From the NCBI GenBank assembly GCA_036847185.1, contig DAIUAM010000033.1, positions 1 through 34,605 of the forward strand: DNA of 34,605 nucleotides. The letters run 5' to 3'. Under the pieces are notes generated by a model. The model did no database searches. It worked only from the letters and a program-made list of their open reading frames with translations, and was not told the DNA's origin. Within the stretch, counting starts at the first letter, position 1; each line of letters opens with the position of its first letter. Made by a program: the position numbers and the translations under genes. Below are positions 15,569-23,680 of this stretch, piece by piece. Source of the stretch: UBA4738 sp002413305 (GTDB lineage Bacteria > Actinomycetota > UBA4738).

Positions 15569-17032
15569 TTACCCACCGTGAAGCGCGGCCTCGAGGATCG
15601 TCCTGGCGATCGGTGCCGCCACCCGCCCGCCGGTGGCGTCGCTCCCCTGGCTCCCACCGAACAGCACCAGGACGGCGACCACGATCGTCGGGTTGGGATT
15701 CGGGCCGAAGCAGACGAACCACGCGTGGGGCCTGCCGCTGGCGTTCTGAGCCGTCCCGGTCTTGCCAGCAACGTTCGCACCGGCGATCTGGGCGGCGGTT
15801 CCGGTGCCGGCCGCGACCACGCTCTCCATCATCCGGGTGAGCGCGCCCGAGGTGGCCGCCGAGATCGGCTGGCCGAACTGCTGCGGATCGAATCGCTTCA
15901 CGACCCGGCCGGACGAGTCCCGGATCTCGCTGACCAGGCGGGGCGCCATCTCGATGCCGTCGTTCGCGATCGCCGCCCCGACCAGCGCCATCTGGAGCGG
16001 GTTCGCGCTCACGCTCTGCTGCCCGATCGCCGAGAACGCCAGGGCCGGCGGGCTCCCCACGCTGTCGGGAGGGATCTGTCCTTCGGAGAAGGGCAGGTCG
16101 AAGGGCACGTGCTGGTCGAACCCGAACTTGCGGGCCTGATTGAGCAGCGCGTCCGCCCCCACCTTCAGCCCGATCTCGCCGAAGACCACGTTGCAGGAGA
16201 CCTGGAACGCCTGTGCGATCGTGAGCTGGGGCACGCCGCCCAGGCAGTGTTCCCCGCCGAAGTTCTGCAGCTTGTGGGTGGTTTGGGCCAGTGTGAGCTG
16301 GGGCGGGTTCGGGAAGGCGGAGTTCGGCGTCAGCCCGTTCTCGAGCGCCGCGGCCGCCGTGACCATCTTGAAGGTCGAACCCGGTGGGTACAGCTCCTGG
16401 AACGCCCGGGACAGCAGGGGCTTCGACCGGTTCTCGACCAGCTTGGCCTCGGCGTCGCGTGCGACCTTCCCGTCGTGCGAGGCGAGGGGCGTGGGATCGA
16501 AGCTCGGGTTCGCGTACATGGCGAGGACGTCCCCGGTCTTCGGGTCTAGGGCCACGACCGCGCCCGGAAGCGACCCCAGCGCGTGGGCGGCGACCTGCTG
16601 CAGGTTCGGGTCGATCGTGGTGACCACGGTCGCGCCCCGCTTCGGCCTGCCGAGGATCTCGTCGACCAGGTTCTGCGGGAGCAGCTCGGCCGCGCTCCCG
16701 GCCAGCCAGTCGTTCTCCGAGGACTCCAGCCCGCTCCGCCCGAAGATCAGCGAGTAGTAGCCGGTGAGCTGGCCGTACAGCGAGCCCTTCGGGTAGGTCC
16801 GAAGGTACTTGTAGAGGTCCTTCGTGGCCGTGCTGACCGCGAGCACCGTCCGCTCGTCGCGAGCCAGGATCTCGCCCCGTTTGACCGAATACTCCTGGAG
16901 CAGCGTGCGGGTGTTCGCCGGGTTGTCGGCCAGGCGCTTCTGGGCGAAGACCTGGATGTAGTTGAGCTGCGCGAACAACAGCAGGAACAGCACCACGAAC
17001 GCCACGCCCAGGCGGCGGATCTGGCGGTCCAT
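15569..17032 (-). CDS. pbpA: Class B penicillin-binding protein (PbpA/FtsI-type transpeptidase)
   Basis: 487 residues: a short inner N-terminus, one membrane helix (about 9-28), a reduced N-terminal pedestal domain, and a transpeptidase domain. Active-site motifs are SxxK at 219-222 (STFK), SxN at 279-281 (SCN) and KTG at 424-426 (GKTGTA). It cross-links peptidoglycan on the outer face of the membrane, working with the SEDS glycosyltransferase encoded just before it. Its ATG shares one base with the rodA stop, implying translational coupling, and the next kinase starts 10 bases after its end. The size and operon position match mycobacterial and streptomycete PbpA. Beta-lactam target by family. 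Confidence 0.95.
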   Translation of the reverse strand: MDRQIRRLGVAFVVLFLLLFAQLNYIQVFAQKRLADNPANTRTLLQEYSVKRGEILARDERTVLAVSTATKDLYKYLRTYPKGSLYGQLTGYYSLIFGRSGLESSENDWLAGSAAELLPQNLVDEILGRPKRGATVVTTIDPNLQQVAAHALGSLPGAVVALDPKTGDVLAMYANPSFDPTPLASHDGKVARDAEAKLVENRSKPLLSRAFQELYPPGSTFKMVTAAAALENGLTPNSAFPNPPQLTLAQTTHKLQNFGGEHCLGGVPQLTIAQAFQVSCNVVFGEIGLKVGADALLNQARKFGFDQHVPFDLPFSEGQIPPDSVGSPPALAFSAIGQQSVSANPLQMALVGAAIANDGIEMAPRLVSEIRDSSGRVVKRFDPQQFGQPISAATSGALTRMMESVVAAGTGTAAQIAGANVAGKTGTAQNASGRPHAWFVCFGPNPNPTIVVAVLVLFGGSQGSDATGGRVAAPIARTILEAALHGG

Positions 17033-18420
17033 CAGCCCTCGCCCTTCACCGGCGCCGCGACGGTGGGGTTCGCGTCTCCGGGGGCCGGCCCGGCCCGCTG
17101 GCCCCGGCGGGACAGGGGGGCGTGGGCTGGCGGGCGCGAGGACGTTCGGATCAGGAGGGCGAGCAGGACGAAGTTCGCCACCACGCTCGACCCCCCGTAG
17201 GAGACGAACGGGAGCGTGATCCCGGTCAGCGGGATGAGCCGCATCACGCCGGCGGCGATGATGAACGTCTGGAACCCGAGCGCGCTGGCCAGGCCCAGCG
17301 CGAGCAGCTTGCTGAACGGGTCCACGCGGGCCAGCGCGATCCGGAAACCCCGGCCGACCAGCGCCACGTACAGGAGCAGCACCGCGGTCGCCCCGAGCAG
17401 GCCGAGCTCCTCCCCGATCGAGGCGAAGATGAAGTCGGTGGCCGCGGCCGGGATGAGCTGGGGATGCCCGAGCCCCAGGCCGGTCCCGCTGAGCCCGCCG
17501 GTGGCCATGGCGAACTCGCCCTGGGCGAGCTGGTACCCCTGGTCGTGGATGTAGAGGGGCTGCAGCGCGTGGAACCAGATCGTGACCCGGTCCTGCACGT
17601 GGGCGAACGCCAGGTAGCCGAGGATCGCCCCGATCACGAACAGGATCAGCCCGAGGACCAGGTACGAACCGCGTGCCGTCGCCGCCCACAGCATGATCAC
17701 GAAGATGCCGAAGAACAGCAGCGACGACCCCAGGTCCTTCTCGATGAACAGGACGGCCAGCGAGACGAACCAGGCCACCATCAGCGGGCCGAGGTACCGG
17801 GGCTCCGGGAGGCTGATCGGGCCGATCCGGCGGGTCGCCACCGCCAGGAGGTCCTTCTTCGACGCCAGATAGGAAGCCAGGAAGATCACGATCAGGACCT
17901 TGCCGAGCTCGGAGGGCTGGAAGGTGACCGGCCCGACGTGGACCCACAGACGGGCCCCGTTGATCGTCTCGCCGATGCCCGGGGCGATGGGCAGCAGCAG
18001 GAACCCGATCCCGATCAGCCCGATGGTGTACGTGTACCCGTCCAGCGAGCGGTGGTCGCGGACGACGACCAGCGTGACCGTGAACACCAGGAGCCCGAGG
18101 ATCAGCCAGCCGAGCTGTTCGGCCGCCAGGCTGGTGTTCAGGCGGTAGATCATCGCGTATCCCAGGCCGGCCAGGGTCGCCGCGGCGGGGAACAGGGCCG
18201 GGTCCGCGCCGGGCGCGAGCCGCACGATCACCAGGTGGGCGACCAGGTAGCCGATCACGATGATCGCCACGAAGCCGCCCACGTTGGCGGGCGTCCGCCC
18301 CGTCTTGCCGAGCGTGACGAGCACGTAGGCCGAAACCGACAGCAGCGCAGCCAGGATCGTGAGCGCGAGCTGGGTTCCCCGGCCCGTGCGTGCCGGAAGG
18401 GCGGCCTGCCGCACAGCCAT
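17032..18420 (-). CDS. rodA: SEDS-family peptidoglycan polymerase RodA/FtsW
   Basis: 462 residues with about 12 hydrophobic helices, and the SEDS hallmarks: NGARLWVHVGPVTFQPSELGK in the central part, a long external loop with GYQLAQGEFAMATGG and GTGLGLG, and the late motif PFVSYGGSS. SEDS proteins polymerise lipid II into glycan strands and pair with a class B PBP, here the next gene. The start at 18420 gives an ATG overlapping the pstP stop by one base. A basic, proline-rich C-terminal tail of about 40 residues follows the last helix. RodA is preferred over FtsW because of the pstP-rodA-pbpA order. Confidence 0.95.
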   Translation of the reverse strand: MAVRQAALPARTGRGTQLALTILAALLSVSAYVLVTLGKTGRTPANVGGFVAIIVIGYLVAHLVIVRLAPGADPALFPAAATLAGLGYAMIYRLNTSLAAEQLGWLILGLLVFTVTLVVVRDHRSLDGYTYTIGLIGIGFLLLPIAPGIGETINGARLWVHVGPVTFQPSELGKVLIVIFLASYLASKKDLLAVATRRIGPISLPEPRYLGPLMVAWFVSLAVLFIEKDLGSSLLFFGIFVIMLWAATARGSYLVLGLILFVIGAILGYLAFAHVQDRVTIWFHALQPLYIHDQGYQLAQGEFAMATGGLSGTGLGLGHPQLIPAAATDFIFASIGEELGLLGATAVLLLYVALVGRGFRIALARVDPFSKLLALGLASALGFQTFIIAAGVMRLIPLTGITLPFVSYGGSSVVANFVLLALLIRTSSRPPAHAPLSRRGQRAGPAPGDANPTVAAPVKGEG

Positions 18421-19712
18421 CAGCCGCTCTGCCCGTTCGACTGCAGGTCCTGACGGATCTGGAGGACGATGTCCTCCGCGTCCTTCCGGCTGTCGGCGGT
18501 GATCCCCTGGGCGAGATCCGCGTAGGGCTGGAGGCGTTCGGCCAGGCTCGCCGAGAGCTCGGTGGCTTCGGCGACGTGCGAGAGCCGGAAGCCGAGCACG
18601 CTCGACGGGATGCCGTTGTAGATGGCCACCGTGCCCGAATCGACCCCCACGTACCACTGCCGGTCCAGGTAGACCTTGGTCCCGATCACGGCCGCCGTCA
18701 CCACGGCCGCCCCGACGGCCACCCAGAGGACGGCCCGGCGCCACCGGAATCGGTGTTTCGCCGGCGCCGGCGCCGAAGGGGGCGCTCCCTCAGCCGCTCT
18801 AGTCGAGGCCCGGGCCTCCGCCCGGCCGATCACATCGTCCGGGCTTCCCGCCACCGCGGTCGAGACCCCCGTCGCCAACCCGGCCCGGACGTCCGACGCC
18901 GCGCCGCCGGACCCCTCCGGTGGGCGCGGCACTACCAGCATCTCGCCCGTCCCGCTCCCGGCGCGGTGATCGCGCCCGTCGACCGGGCCCGATCCATCGC
19001 CGCTCGCCTCCTGCACATCGACCACGATCGCGGTGATGTTGTCGTCGCCGCCGGCCCGGTTCGCCGCCTCCACCAGCAGCTGGGCGGCGGCCTGCGGGTC
19101 GGGTTCGGAGTTCAGGATCTCCTGGATCCGGGCCCCGTCGAGCATGCTGGTAAGGCCGTCGCTGCACAGGAGGATCCGGTCCCCCGGATGGACGTCGAGC
19201 GTGAGCTGGTCGACCGCGATGTCGTCCTCCACGCCGATGGCCCGGGTGAGGATGCTGCGCTGGGGGTGGACGGCCGCCTCCTCGGAGGAGAGGCGGCCCT
19301 CCCGGACCATCCGTTGGACGAGGGTGTGGTCCTCGGAGAGCTGCTGGAGGACGCCGTTCCGAAGCAGGTACGCGCGGGAATCCCCGACGTGGGCCAGATA
19401 CACCTTGTCGTCCCCGGCCACGATGGCGGTCAGCGTGGTGCCCATCCCCCGGAGAGCCCGGTCCGCGAGGCTCCGCCCCAGCACCCGCCGGTTCGCGTCC
19501 TTGACCCGCTCCACCAGCGCGTGAGCGACGTCCGGCGCGGTGGGGTCCATGGCATCGAACGATTCAAGGGCCAGCGCGGAGGCCACGTCGCCGCCGCGGT
19601 GACCGCCCATCCCGTCGGCCACGGCGAACAACGGCTCCCGGAGCAGGTAGGAGTCCTCGTTGCGCTCCCGGGCCCGCCCGATGTCGGAGATGGCCCCGGC
19701 CCGCAGCTTCAT
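18420..19712 (-). CDS. pstP: PP2C-type Ser/Thr phosphatase (PstP-like)
   Basis: 430 residues. A PPM/PP2C catalytic domain covers about residues 1-240 with the metal-binding motifs ERNEDS, ADGMGGH, GDSRAYL, CSDGLT and GGDDNITAI. A linker of about 85 residues is followed by one membrane helix and an external C-terminal domain of about 80 residues. PstP dephosphorylates the PASTA kinases and their substrates. Its ATG overlaps the fhaB stop by four bases (ATGA) and its stop overlaps the rodA start, so it sits inside a tightly coupled operon. The start at 19712 gives the canonical short N-terminus MKLRAGAISDIG. Confidence 0.95.
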   Translation of the reverse strand: MKLRAGAISDIGRARERNEDSYLLREPLFAVADGMGGHRGGDVASALALESFDAMDPTAPDVAHALVERVKDANRRVLGRSLADRALRGMGTTLTAIVAGDDKVYLAHVGDSRAYLLRNGVLQQLSEDHTLVQRMVREGRLSSEEAAVHPQRSILTRAIGVEDDIAVDQLTLDVHPGDRILLCSDGLTSMLDGARIQEILNSEPDPQAAAQLLVEAANRAGGDDNITAIVVDVQEASGDGSGPVDGRDHRAGSGTGEMLVVPRPPEGSGGAASDVRAGLATGVSTAVAGSPDDVIGRAEARASTRAAEGAPPSAPAPAKHRFRWRRAVLWVAVGAAVVTAAVIGTKVYLDRQWYVGVDSGTVAIYNGIPSSVLGFRLSHVAEATELSASLAERLQPYADLAQGITADSRKDAEDIVLQIRQDLQSNGQSG

Positions 19713-20182
19713 CGTTTGAGCTCCAGCACGGTCTTCCCGATCCTGACATGGTCGCCGGCGAACAGTTCGGCCGGCGCGCTCAGCCGTCGCTGGTTGAGGT
19801 ACGTGCCGTTCGTCGAGCCGAGGTCCTCGACGTACCAGCCCTCGTCCCGCTGGAAGATCCTGGCGTGGAACGAGGAGGAGTACGTGTCGTCGAGCTTGAT
19901 CTGGCACGCGTCCGAGCGGCCGATCTGGATGTTGCCATCCAGGCGGTAGGTCCCACCCTTGGCCCCCTTCGCGTCGATCACGGTCAGCGAGCGGGGCGGG
20001 CGGCCCTTGCCGGCGGGCTTCCCCGCCCGGGCCATGGCGGGCTGGCTTCGTCCTTCGGCTCGCGGCGACGCCCGCCCCGACGCCAGCATGTCCGAGGCGA
20101 CCGCGTGCACGGACCGGTAGACGAAGAAGTACAGGATCGCCAGGAACGCGATCTTGAGGACGGTCAGGACGAACGGAGGCAT
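19709..20182 (-). CDS. fhaB: FHA-domain membrane protein FhaB (FipA-like)
   Basis: 157 residues. An N-terminal hydrophobic helix (about 4-24) is followed by a basic linker and one forkhead-associated domain from about residue 85 to the end, with IGRSDACQI, SSSFHARIF and LGSTNGTYLN motifs. The S and H of SSxHA and the N of STNGT mark the phosphothreonine-binding face. The homologue in Mycobacterium (FipA/FhaB) binds phosphorylated FtsZ and FtsQ and links the kinases to division. It starts 4 bases after the fhaA stop, with GGAGGAAG as ribosome site inside the fhaA end. Confidence 0.93.
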   Translation of the reverse strand: MPPFVLTVLKIAFLAILYFFVYRSVHAVASDMLASGRASPRAEGRSQPAMARAGKPAGKGRPPRSLTVIDAKGAKGGTYRLDGNIQIGRSDACQIKLDDTYSSSFHARIFQRDEGWYVEDLGSTNGTYLNQRRLSAPAELFAGDHVRIGKTVLELKR

Positions 20183-20186
20183 GTTT

Positions 20187-20906
20187 CTACTTCCTCCGGA
20201 ACTCGAGCACGGTCCTCCCGATGCTGATCCGGTCGCCTTCCTCGAGCGTCCGCTCGCCGATCGAAGCACCGTTCACCAGGGTCCCGTTGGTCGAACCGAG
20301 GTCCGAGATGACGAACCGGCCGTCCTCCTTCCGGACCTCGGCGTGGCGCCGGCTGACCCCGGGGTCCGCGACCACCACGTCCGACTCCGCGAGCCGCCCG
20401 ATGATGGTCCGGTCGTGGGTGAGGGGGTAGGCCGAACCCGCCCGGCCACGCTCGATCGTCACCAGCTCCGCCCCGGGGATCGGAGCAGCCTTCTGGGGGG
20501 CGGAGCCCACGGCGGGCGACTGCCCGGACGCCGCCGGTCCTTCCACCAGGCTGGCCTCGCAGGTGTATGCGCCCTGCCCGAGCGAGGGGTCGGTTTCGAA
20601 CACCACCTCCGGGGGGCCCACCAGTGCCCACCCGCGCTCGCGCGCGCCGTCCTCGACCACCTGGCGCAGTTCGCGGAGCAGGGCGCGTTCGGTCTGGCTG
20701 AACCGCTCCCGGTCGGTCTCGGACAGCCAGAACGTGTAGCGGTTGGGCACCCACACCTCGTGGACGCCGATCGTCTTACCGTTCTCCATCTCCCGCAGGA
20801 TGCGGGTCGCCAGCTCGACGGGTTGCAGACCCGTTCGAAATGCCTTGGTGAAGATGCCCTCGATGACACCTTCCAGGCGTCGCTCGAAGTCGCTGAGGAT
20901 GCCCAA
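20187..20906 (-). CDS. fhaA: FHA-domain protein FhaA with DUF3662 N-terminal domain
   Basis: About 239 residues: an N-terminal FhaA-type domain (about 1-115, beginning GILSDFERRLEGVIEG and containing LQPVELATRI), a short linker, and a C-terminal FHA domain (about 160-235) with IIGRLAESDVVV, VSRRHAEV and DLGSTNGTLVN. Mycobacterial FhaA has a long linker between these and is over 500 residues, so this is a compact form. It binds phosphothreonine on kinase partners such as the MviN pseudokinase. The start TTG at 20906 is chosen because it gives the family beginning and lies downstream of the TATAAT element; an ATG at 21011 is upstream of that promoter. First gene of the operon. Confidence 0.9.
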   Translation of the reverse strand: MGILSDFERRLEGVIEGIFTKAFRTGLQPVELATRILREMENGKTIGVHEVWVPNRYTFWLSETDRERFSQTERALLRELRQVVEDGARERGWALVGPPEVVFETDPSLGQGAYTCEASLVEGPAASGQSPAVGSAPQKAAPIPGAELVTIERGRAGSAYPLTHDRTIIGRLAESDVVVADPGVSRRHAEVRKEDGRFVISDLGSTNGTLVNGASIGERTLEEGDRISIGRTVLEFRRK

Positions 20907-20946
20907 TTCCCTCGTTTCCGCAGGTAGTCCGGCTGGGCGCTCCCGG

Positions 20947-20952
20947 ATTATA
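20947..20952 (-). promoter_or_regulatory. -10 element of the fhaA-pknB operon promoter
   Basis: A perfect TATAAT on the minus strand. Transcription would start near 20940, about 33 bases before the TTG start of fhaA. The -35 region is poorly matched. The next seven genes lie on the same strand with overlaps or short gaps, so this probably drives all of them. It also sets the fhaA start. Confidence 0.55.
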
Positions 20953-21038
20953 TCCACGCACCCGCGCGGGCAGGCCTCGGCGCCACCCGGCCGGCAGGAC
21001 CTCCACGACATCCTGATACCATCGCCCTCCCGCGCTCC

Positions 21039-21122
21039 GGGCGAGTGGCGGAAATGGCAGACGCGCAGGATTCAGGATCCTGTGAGGGCAACCTCATGGG
21101 GGTTCAAGTCCCCCCTCGCCCA
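21039..21122 (+). tRNA. tRNA-Leu (anticodon CAG)
   Basis: Acceptor arms GGGCGAG (21039-21045) and CTCGCCC (21115-21121) pair perfectly, with discriminator A at 21122. The D-arm contains GGCGGAAATGGCAGACGC. The anticodon stem CAGGA/TCCTG holds loop TTCAGGA with CAG at 21073-21075, reading CUG. A long class II variable arm and a GGTTCAAGTCC T-arm follow. CCA is not fully encoded, which is normal in actinobacteria. It is antisense to the end of the ATPase gene. Confidence 0.95.
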
Positions 21123-21616
21123 CCGATCCGGTCCGGTTTCGAGCCTCCCCTCACGCCGCGTCGGTCGATCTCGAACCACACGGACACCCCGTGGGGCTCA
21201 GGTTCGATCCCCCACCGGCTCGCCACCTGCTCGACGAGATAGAGCCCCCATCCGGAGGTCTGGACCGGGTCCCCAGCACGGCGATCGTGGGCCTCCCCTT
21301 TGCCGAGGGGTGGCGCGGTGAACCCCTTCCCCCGGTCGCTGACCCGGGCTCGGACCACGTCGGGCAGGACGTCGACCGTCATGTCGATCCATGCGTCTTC
21401 GTCCATCCGGGCATGCCGGACGGAGTTCGTCACCAGCTCGCTCACCAGCAGACGAAGCTCATCGAAGGGCCTCTGCTCGAGGGAGGGTTCCAGCCGATCC
21501 AGTGCGTGGCGCCCGACCGGGACGGCGGCGAGCTCAGGATGGAGCTGCACCGAGATCCGGTCGGGGGCCGGCGTTCGAGTGCCCCGGGAAATTCCCCTCT
21601 GCCGATGGCCAGCCAT
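21104..21616 (-). CDS. RsbW-like anti-sigma/ATP-binding protein (HATPase_c_2)
   Basis: A 170-residue single GHKL ATPase domain. N-box ELVTNSVRHA, G1 box SDRGKGF and G2 box SGWGLYLVEQV are all present and in order. No transmitter His domain or receiver is attached, so it fits stand-alone kinases of the RsbW/SpoIIAB type, common in actinobacteria, which bind a sigma factor or phosphorylate an anti-sigma antagonist. No sigma factor or STAS-domain gene is near. Its last six codons run antisense to the 3' end of tRNA-Leu (21104-21122). The ATG at 21616 is the natural start; the true start could be slightly later. Confidence 0.85.
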   Translation of the reverse strand: MAGHRQRGISRGTRTPAPDRISVQLHPELAAVPVGRHALDRLEPSLEQRPFDELRLLVSELVTNSVRHARMDEDAWIDMTVDVLPDVVRARVSDRGKGFTAPPLGKGEAHDRRAGDPVQTSGWGLYLVEQVASRWGIEPEPHGVSVWFEIDRRGVRGGSKPDRIGGRGGT

Positions 21617-21658
21617 CCATGGTAGGTACCCGGTGGAGGCGGAAATAGGCTTCGGCGC

Positions 21659-21890
21659 TCAGCCGCAGGCGGCCTTCAGGTACGGGAATGGATCGACGGC
21701 GCCGTTCAGGTTCGCCTTGCCATAAGGGCTCGCCCACAGCGGCGCGGGGAGCTGGCTCGGATGCCATTCGAAGTGGTCGCGATACGGCCCACCGGCGGCG
21801 CCCCCCGTGTTCCCGACGTAGCCGATCACTTCGGCGGCCGGGAGATCCCGGGGCGAGGCCAGGAGCTGGCCCACGGCCGGGTCCCGAGGG
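21659..21890 (-). pseudogene. C-terminal remnant of an M23-family peptidase
   Basis: The frame ending at 21659 encodes GQLLASPRDLPAAEVIGYVGNTGG, then GGPYRDHFEWHPSQ, and ends DPFPYLKAACG. This matches the end of actinobacterial M23 (LytM-type) peptidoglycan hydrolases: the IGYVGNTG turn, a DHFEWHP version of the HxH zinc motif, and the DPYPYL tail. Nothing like the N-terminal two thirds is found upstream; the frame runs into larC in a non-coding register. It is probably a truncated gene, with about 70-77 residues recognisable. The stretch 21890-22022 shows no other gene. Confidence 0.6.
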
Positions 21891-22022
21891 GAACGCGAAC
21901 GGGCATGACGAGTCCAAGGTGCCGGTGTCCACGGCGGGGCAACCGGTCGACCTGGGCCCGCGCCGGCGGTTCTTCGGGAAGGAGACGGGTCCCGGCGAGA
22001 GCTGAGGCCGCGGAGGACCGGG

Positions 22023-23090
22023 TCAAGACGCCTGGTCGGGACCACCGTCCAGCCGGGTCGGGGCCGTCGCCGAACGCTCCGCGATGCCAAAGGCCACGGG
22101 GGAGGTTCGAACGGGCCCCGCGCCGGGCAACGCGGACATGGCGCCGGTGACGGCGTCATACGATCCTTCGGTCGTCGCGGCGGACACGATCGTCCGCGAT
22201 GCACCACCGGGACCGCGGACCGGGGCCGCCCAGGCTTCGGCCGCCCCTGCGTCCAGGAGCCGGGCCAACACGCCGTCCAGCTCGTCGTCGGGAAGCGCGT
22301 CCGAGGTCGCTTCGACCAGCAGGCCCATCGACCGGCCGGGTCCCTCCTGCCCGGCGGGCCCACCGAAGCCCATCCGGCGCTCCTCGCCGATCACCACACG
22401 GAGGACGTTCGGGAAGTCCAACCGAAGGTGGCCGGCGCCGTACCCGACCCGGTCGGTGAGCATGACCGGCATGTCGCCGTAGCCTTCGGCAACCGCGGCC
22501 AGGAGCGCGGCTCCCGTGGCCGAGACCAGCTCCACGGGGATGCCTCGCGAGTAGGTCGGTACCCCCCGGAGCAGCTCCATCACGACCGGGGAGGGGATCG
22601 GCATGATGCCGTGCTCGGTCCGGGCCATCCCGAGCCCCGTCGGCACGGGAGAGGCGAACACCCGCTCGGCCGACAGCTGGTCCAGCGCGAGGGCGCAGGC
22701 CACCACTTCGACCAGGCTGTCCAGCTCGCCGTACTCGCTGAACGTGACCAGGTCTGGTTCGCGCTGTTGGAGTGTGGCGATCGCTTCGGCCAGGCGGCGG
22801 AAGGCGCGCTGGGCGATCCGGCGGGCCCCGGGAGGGAGCTCGGCCTCCTCGAGCATGGCTCGGATCGCGCCGTAGGTCCGGATGACGTCCGTGGGACGGG
22901 TCCGGAGGTGGATCCGGGTGGCCGCGATGCCCTGCACCTCGACGTTCTCTTTGTCCAGCAGGAACGGCTCGATCGGCAGCGTCGAGATGGTCGCGGAGAT
23001 GGCCTTCAGGTCGGCGCCGGCGTGGACGAGCGCCCCGAGGGCCATGTCGCCGGAGATGCCCGAGAAGCAGTCGAAGTAGACGAGGCGCAC
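22023..23090 (-). CDS. larC: LarC-like nickel-pincer cofactor synthesis protein, short form
   Basis: 355 residues from the GTG at 23090, which has GAGGAG six bases upstream. It begins VRLVYFDCFSGISGDMALGAL, the LarC (DUF111) signature, and continues with GHGLMP-like GTEHGIMPIPSP and a SATGAALL segment. LarC inserts nickel into the pyridinium dithiocarboxylate cofactor used by lactate racemase and related enzymes. Usual LarC proteins are about 400-430 residues. The last 80 residues here are alanine/glycine-rich, and the final ferredoxin-like part looks shortened. No larA, larB or larE is in the window. In lactobacilli LarC is made by frameshifting; I see no continuation in another frame here. 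Confidence 0.85.
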   Translation of the reverse strand: MRLVYFDCFSGISGDMALGALVHAGADLKAISATISTLPIEPFLLDKENVEVQGIAATRIHLRTRPTDVIRTYGAIRAMLEEAELPPGARRIAQRAFRRLAEAIATLQQREPDLVTFSEYGELDSLVEVVACALALDQLSAERVFASPVPTGLGMARTEHGIMPIPSPVVMELLRGVPTYSRGIPVELVSATGAALLAAVAEGYGDMPVMLTDRVGYGAGHLRLDFPNVLRVVIGEERRMGFGGPAGQEGPGRSMGLLVEATSDALPDDELDGVLARLLDAGAAEAWAAPVRGPGGASRTIVSAATTEGSYDAVTGAMSALPGAGPVRTSPVAFGIAERSATAPTRLDGGPDQAS

Positions 23091-23123
23091 GGCTTCTCCT
23101 CGGATGGTCGCGAAGGGCCATCG

Positions 23124-23129
23124 TATACT
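23124..23129 (+). promoter_or_regulatory. -10 element between larC and the DUF4446-like gene
   Basis: TATACT lies in the gap between the divergent genes. Rightward transcription would start near 23136, 40 bases before the GTG at 23176. On the other strand TATACG with TTGTTC 16 bases upstream could serve larC. The GTATAC core can thus read both ways. Confidence 0.4.
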
Positions 23130-23175
23130 TCGGGTCACAAACCGAACAAGCCCTCCGTCCCCCGGACTCACCGAC

Positions 23176-23679
23176 GTGCATCTATCCAACGGAACCCTTG
23201 GCATCCTCGTGGTCATCGCGCTGCTGCTGGCAGCCGCCGCGCTGGTCCTGCTGGCCCTGCAGGCCGCCCGGGAGCGCGAGGCGCGAGCCCGCGGCGACAT
23301 CCCGCTCGACAAGCGCCTGGAGCTGCAGATGCGGGACCAGGCGAAGGCGATCGCCAAGCTCGAGAATGGGGTCCGTCAGCTGGCCCACGGGGAGCGGAAG
23401 CTCGGCGAGCTGGCCCAGGCGTCGGTCCGGCACGTCGGTGTGGTGCGATTCGACGCGTTCGAGGATATGGGCGGGCGGCTCTCCTTCTCCGCCGCGATGC
23501 TCGACGGCCGCGGCGATGGTGTTGTCATCACTTCGATCAACGGGCGGCAGGACACCCGCTGCTACGCGAAGCAGGTCCACAACTGGACGAGCATCCACAA
23601 CCTCTCCGACGAGGAGCGCCAGGCCATCCGCGAGGCTCAGTCGACGGGGGCCCCTCGCCAGGTGGCCGAGGCCCGCTGA
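23176..23679 (+). CDS. DUF4446-family membrane-anchored protein
   Basis: 167 residues: a membrane helix (about 5-27), a basic juxtamembrane stretch, a coiled-coil-prone helix (about 45-75), and a compact domain with VRFDAFEDMGGRLSFSAAMLD, GVVITSINGR and YAKQV, typical of DUF4446 proteins. Function is unknown; in Firmicutes relatives sit near parAB/spo0J and oriC, and in actinobacteria often beside serS as here. The start is taken at the GTG at 23176, just before the helix; an ATG at 23104 is upstream of the -10 element. Its stop is followed by one base and then the serS start, so serS is probably translationally coupled. Confidence 0.85.
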   Translation: MHLSNGTLGILVVIALLLAAAALVLLALQAAREREARARGDIPLDKRLELQMRDQAKAIAKLENGVRQLAHGERKLGELAQASVRHVGVVRFDAFEDMGGRLSFSAAMLDGRGDGVVITSINGRQDTRCYAKQVHNWTSIHNLSDEERQAIREAQSTGAPRQVAEAR

Positions 23680-23680
23680 C

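Noticed and set aside
20907..21011. Upstream ATG at 21011 as the fhaA start
   Set aside because: It lies upstream of the TATAAT promoter and adds a segment without coding character; the family sequence begins at the TTG at 20906.
21890..22363. N-terminal part of the M23 peptidase overlapping larC
   Set aside because: The open frame continues leftward from larC only as low-complexity sequence without M23 motifs, so only the C-terminal remnant is called.
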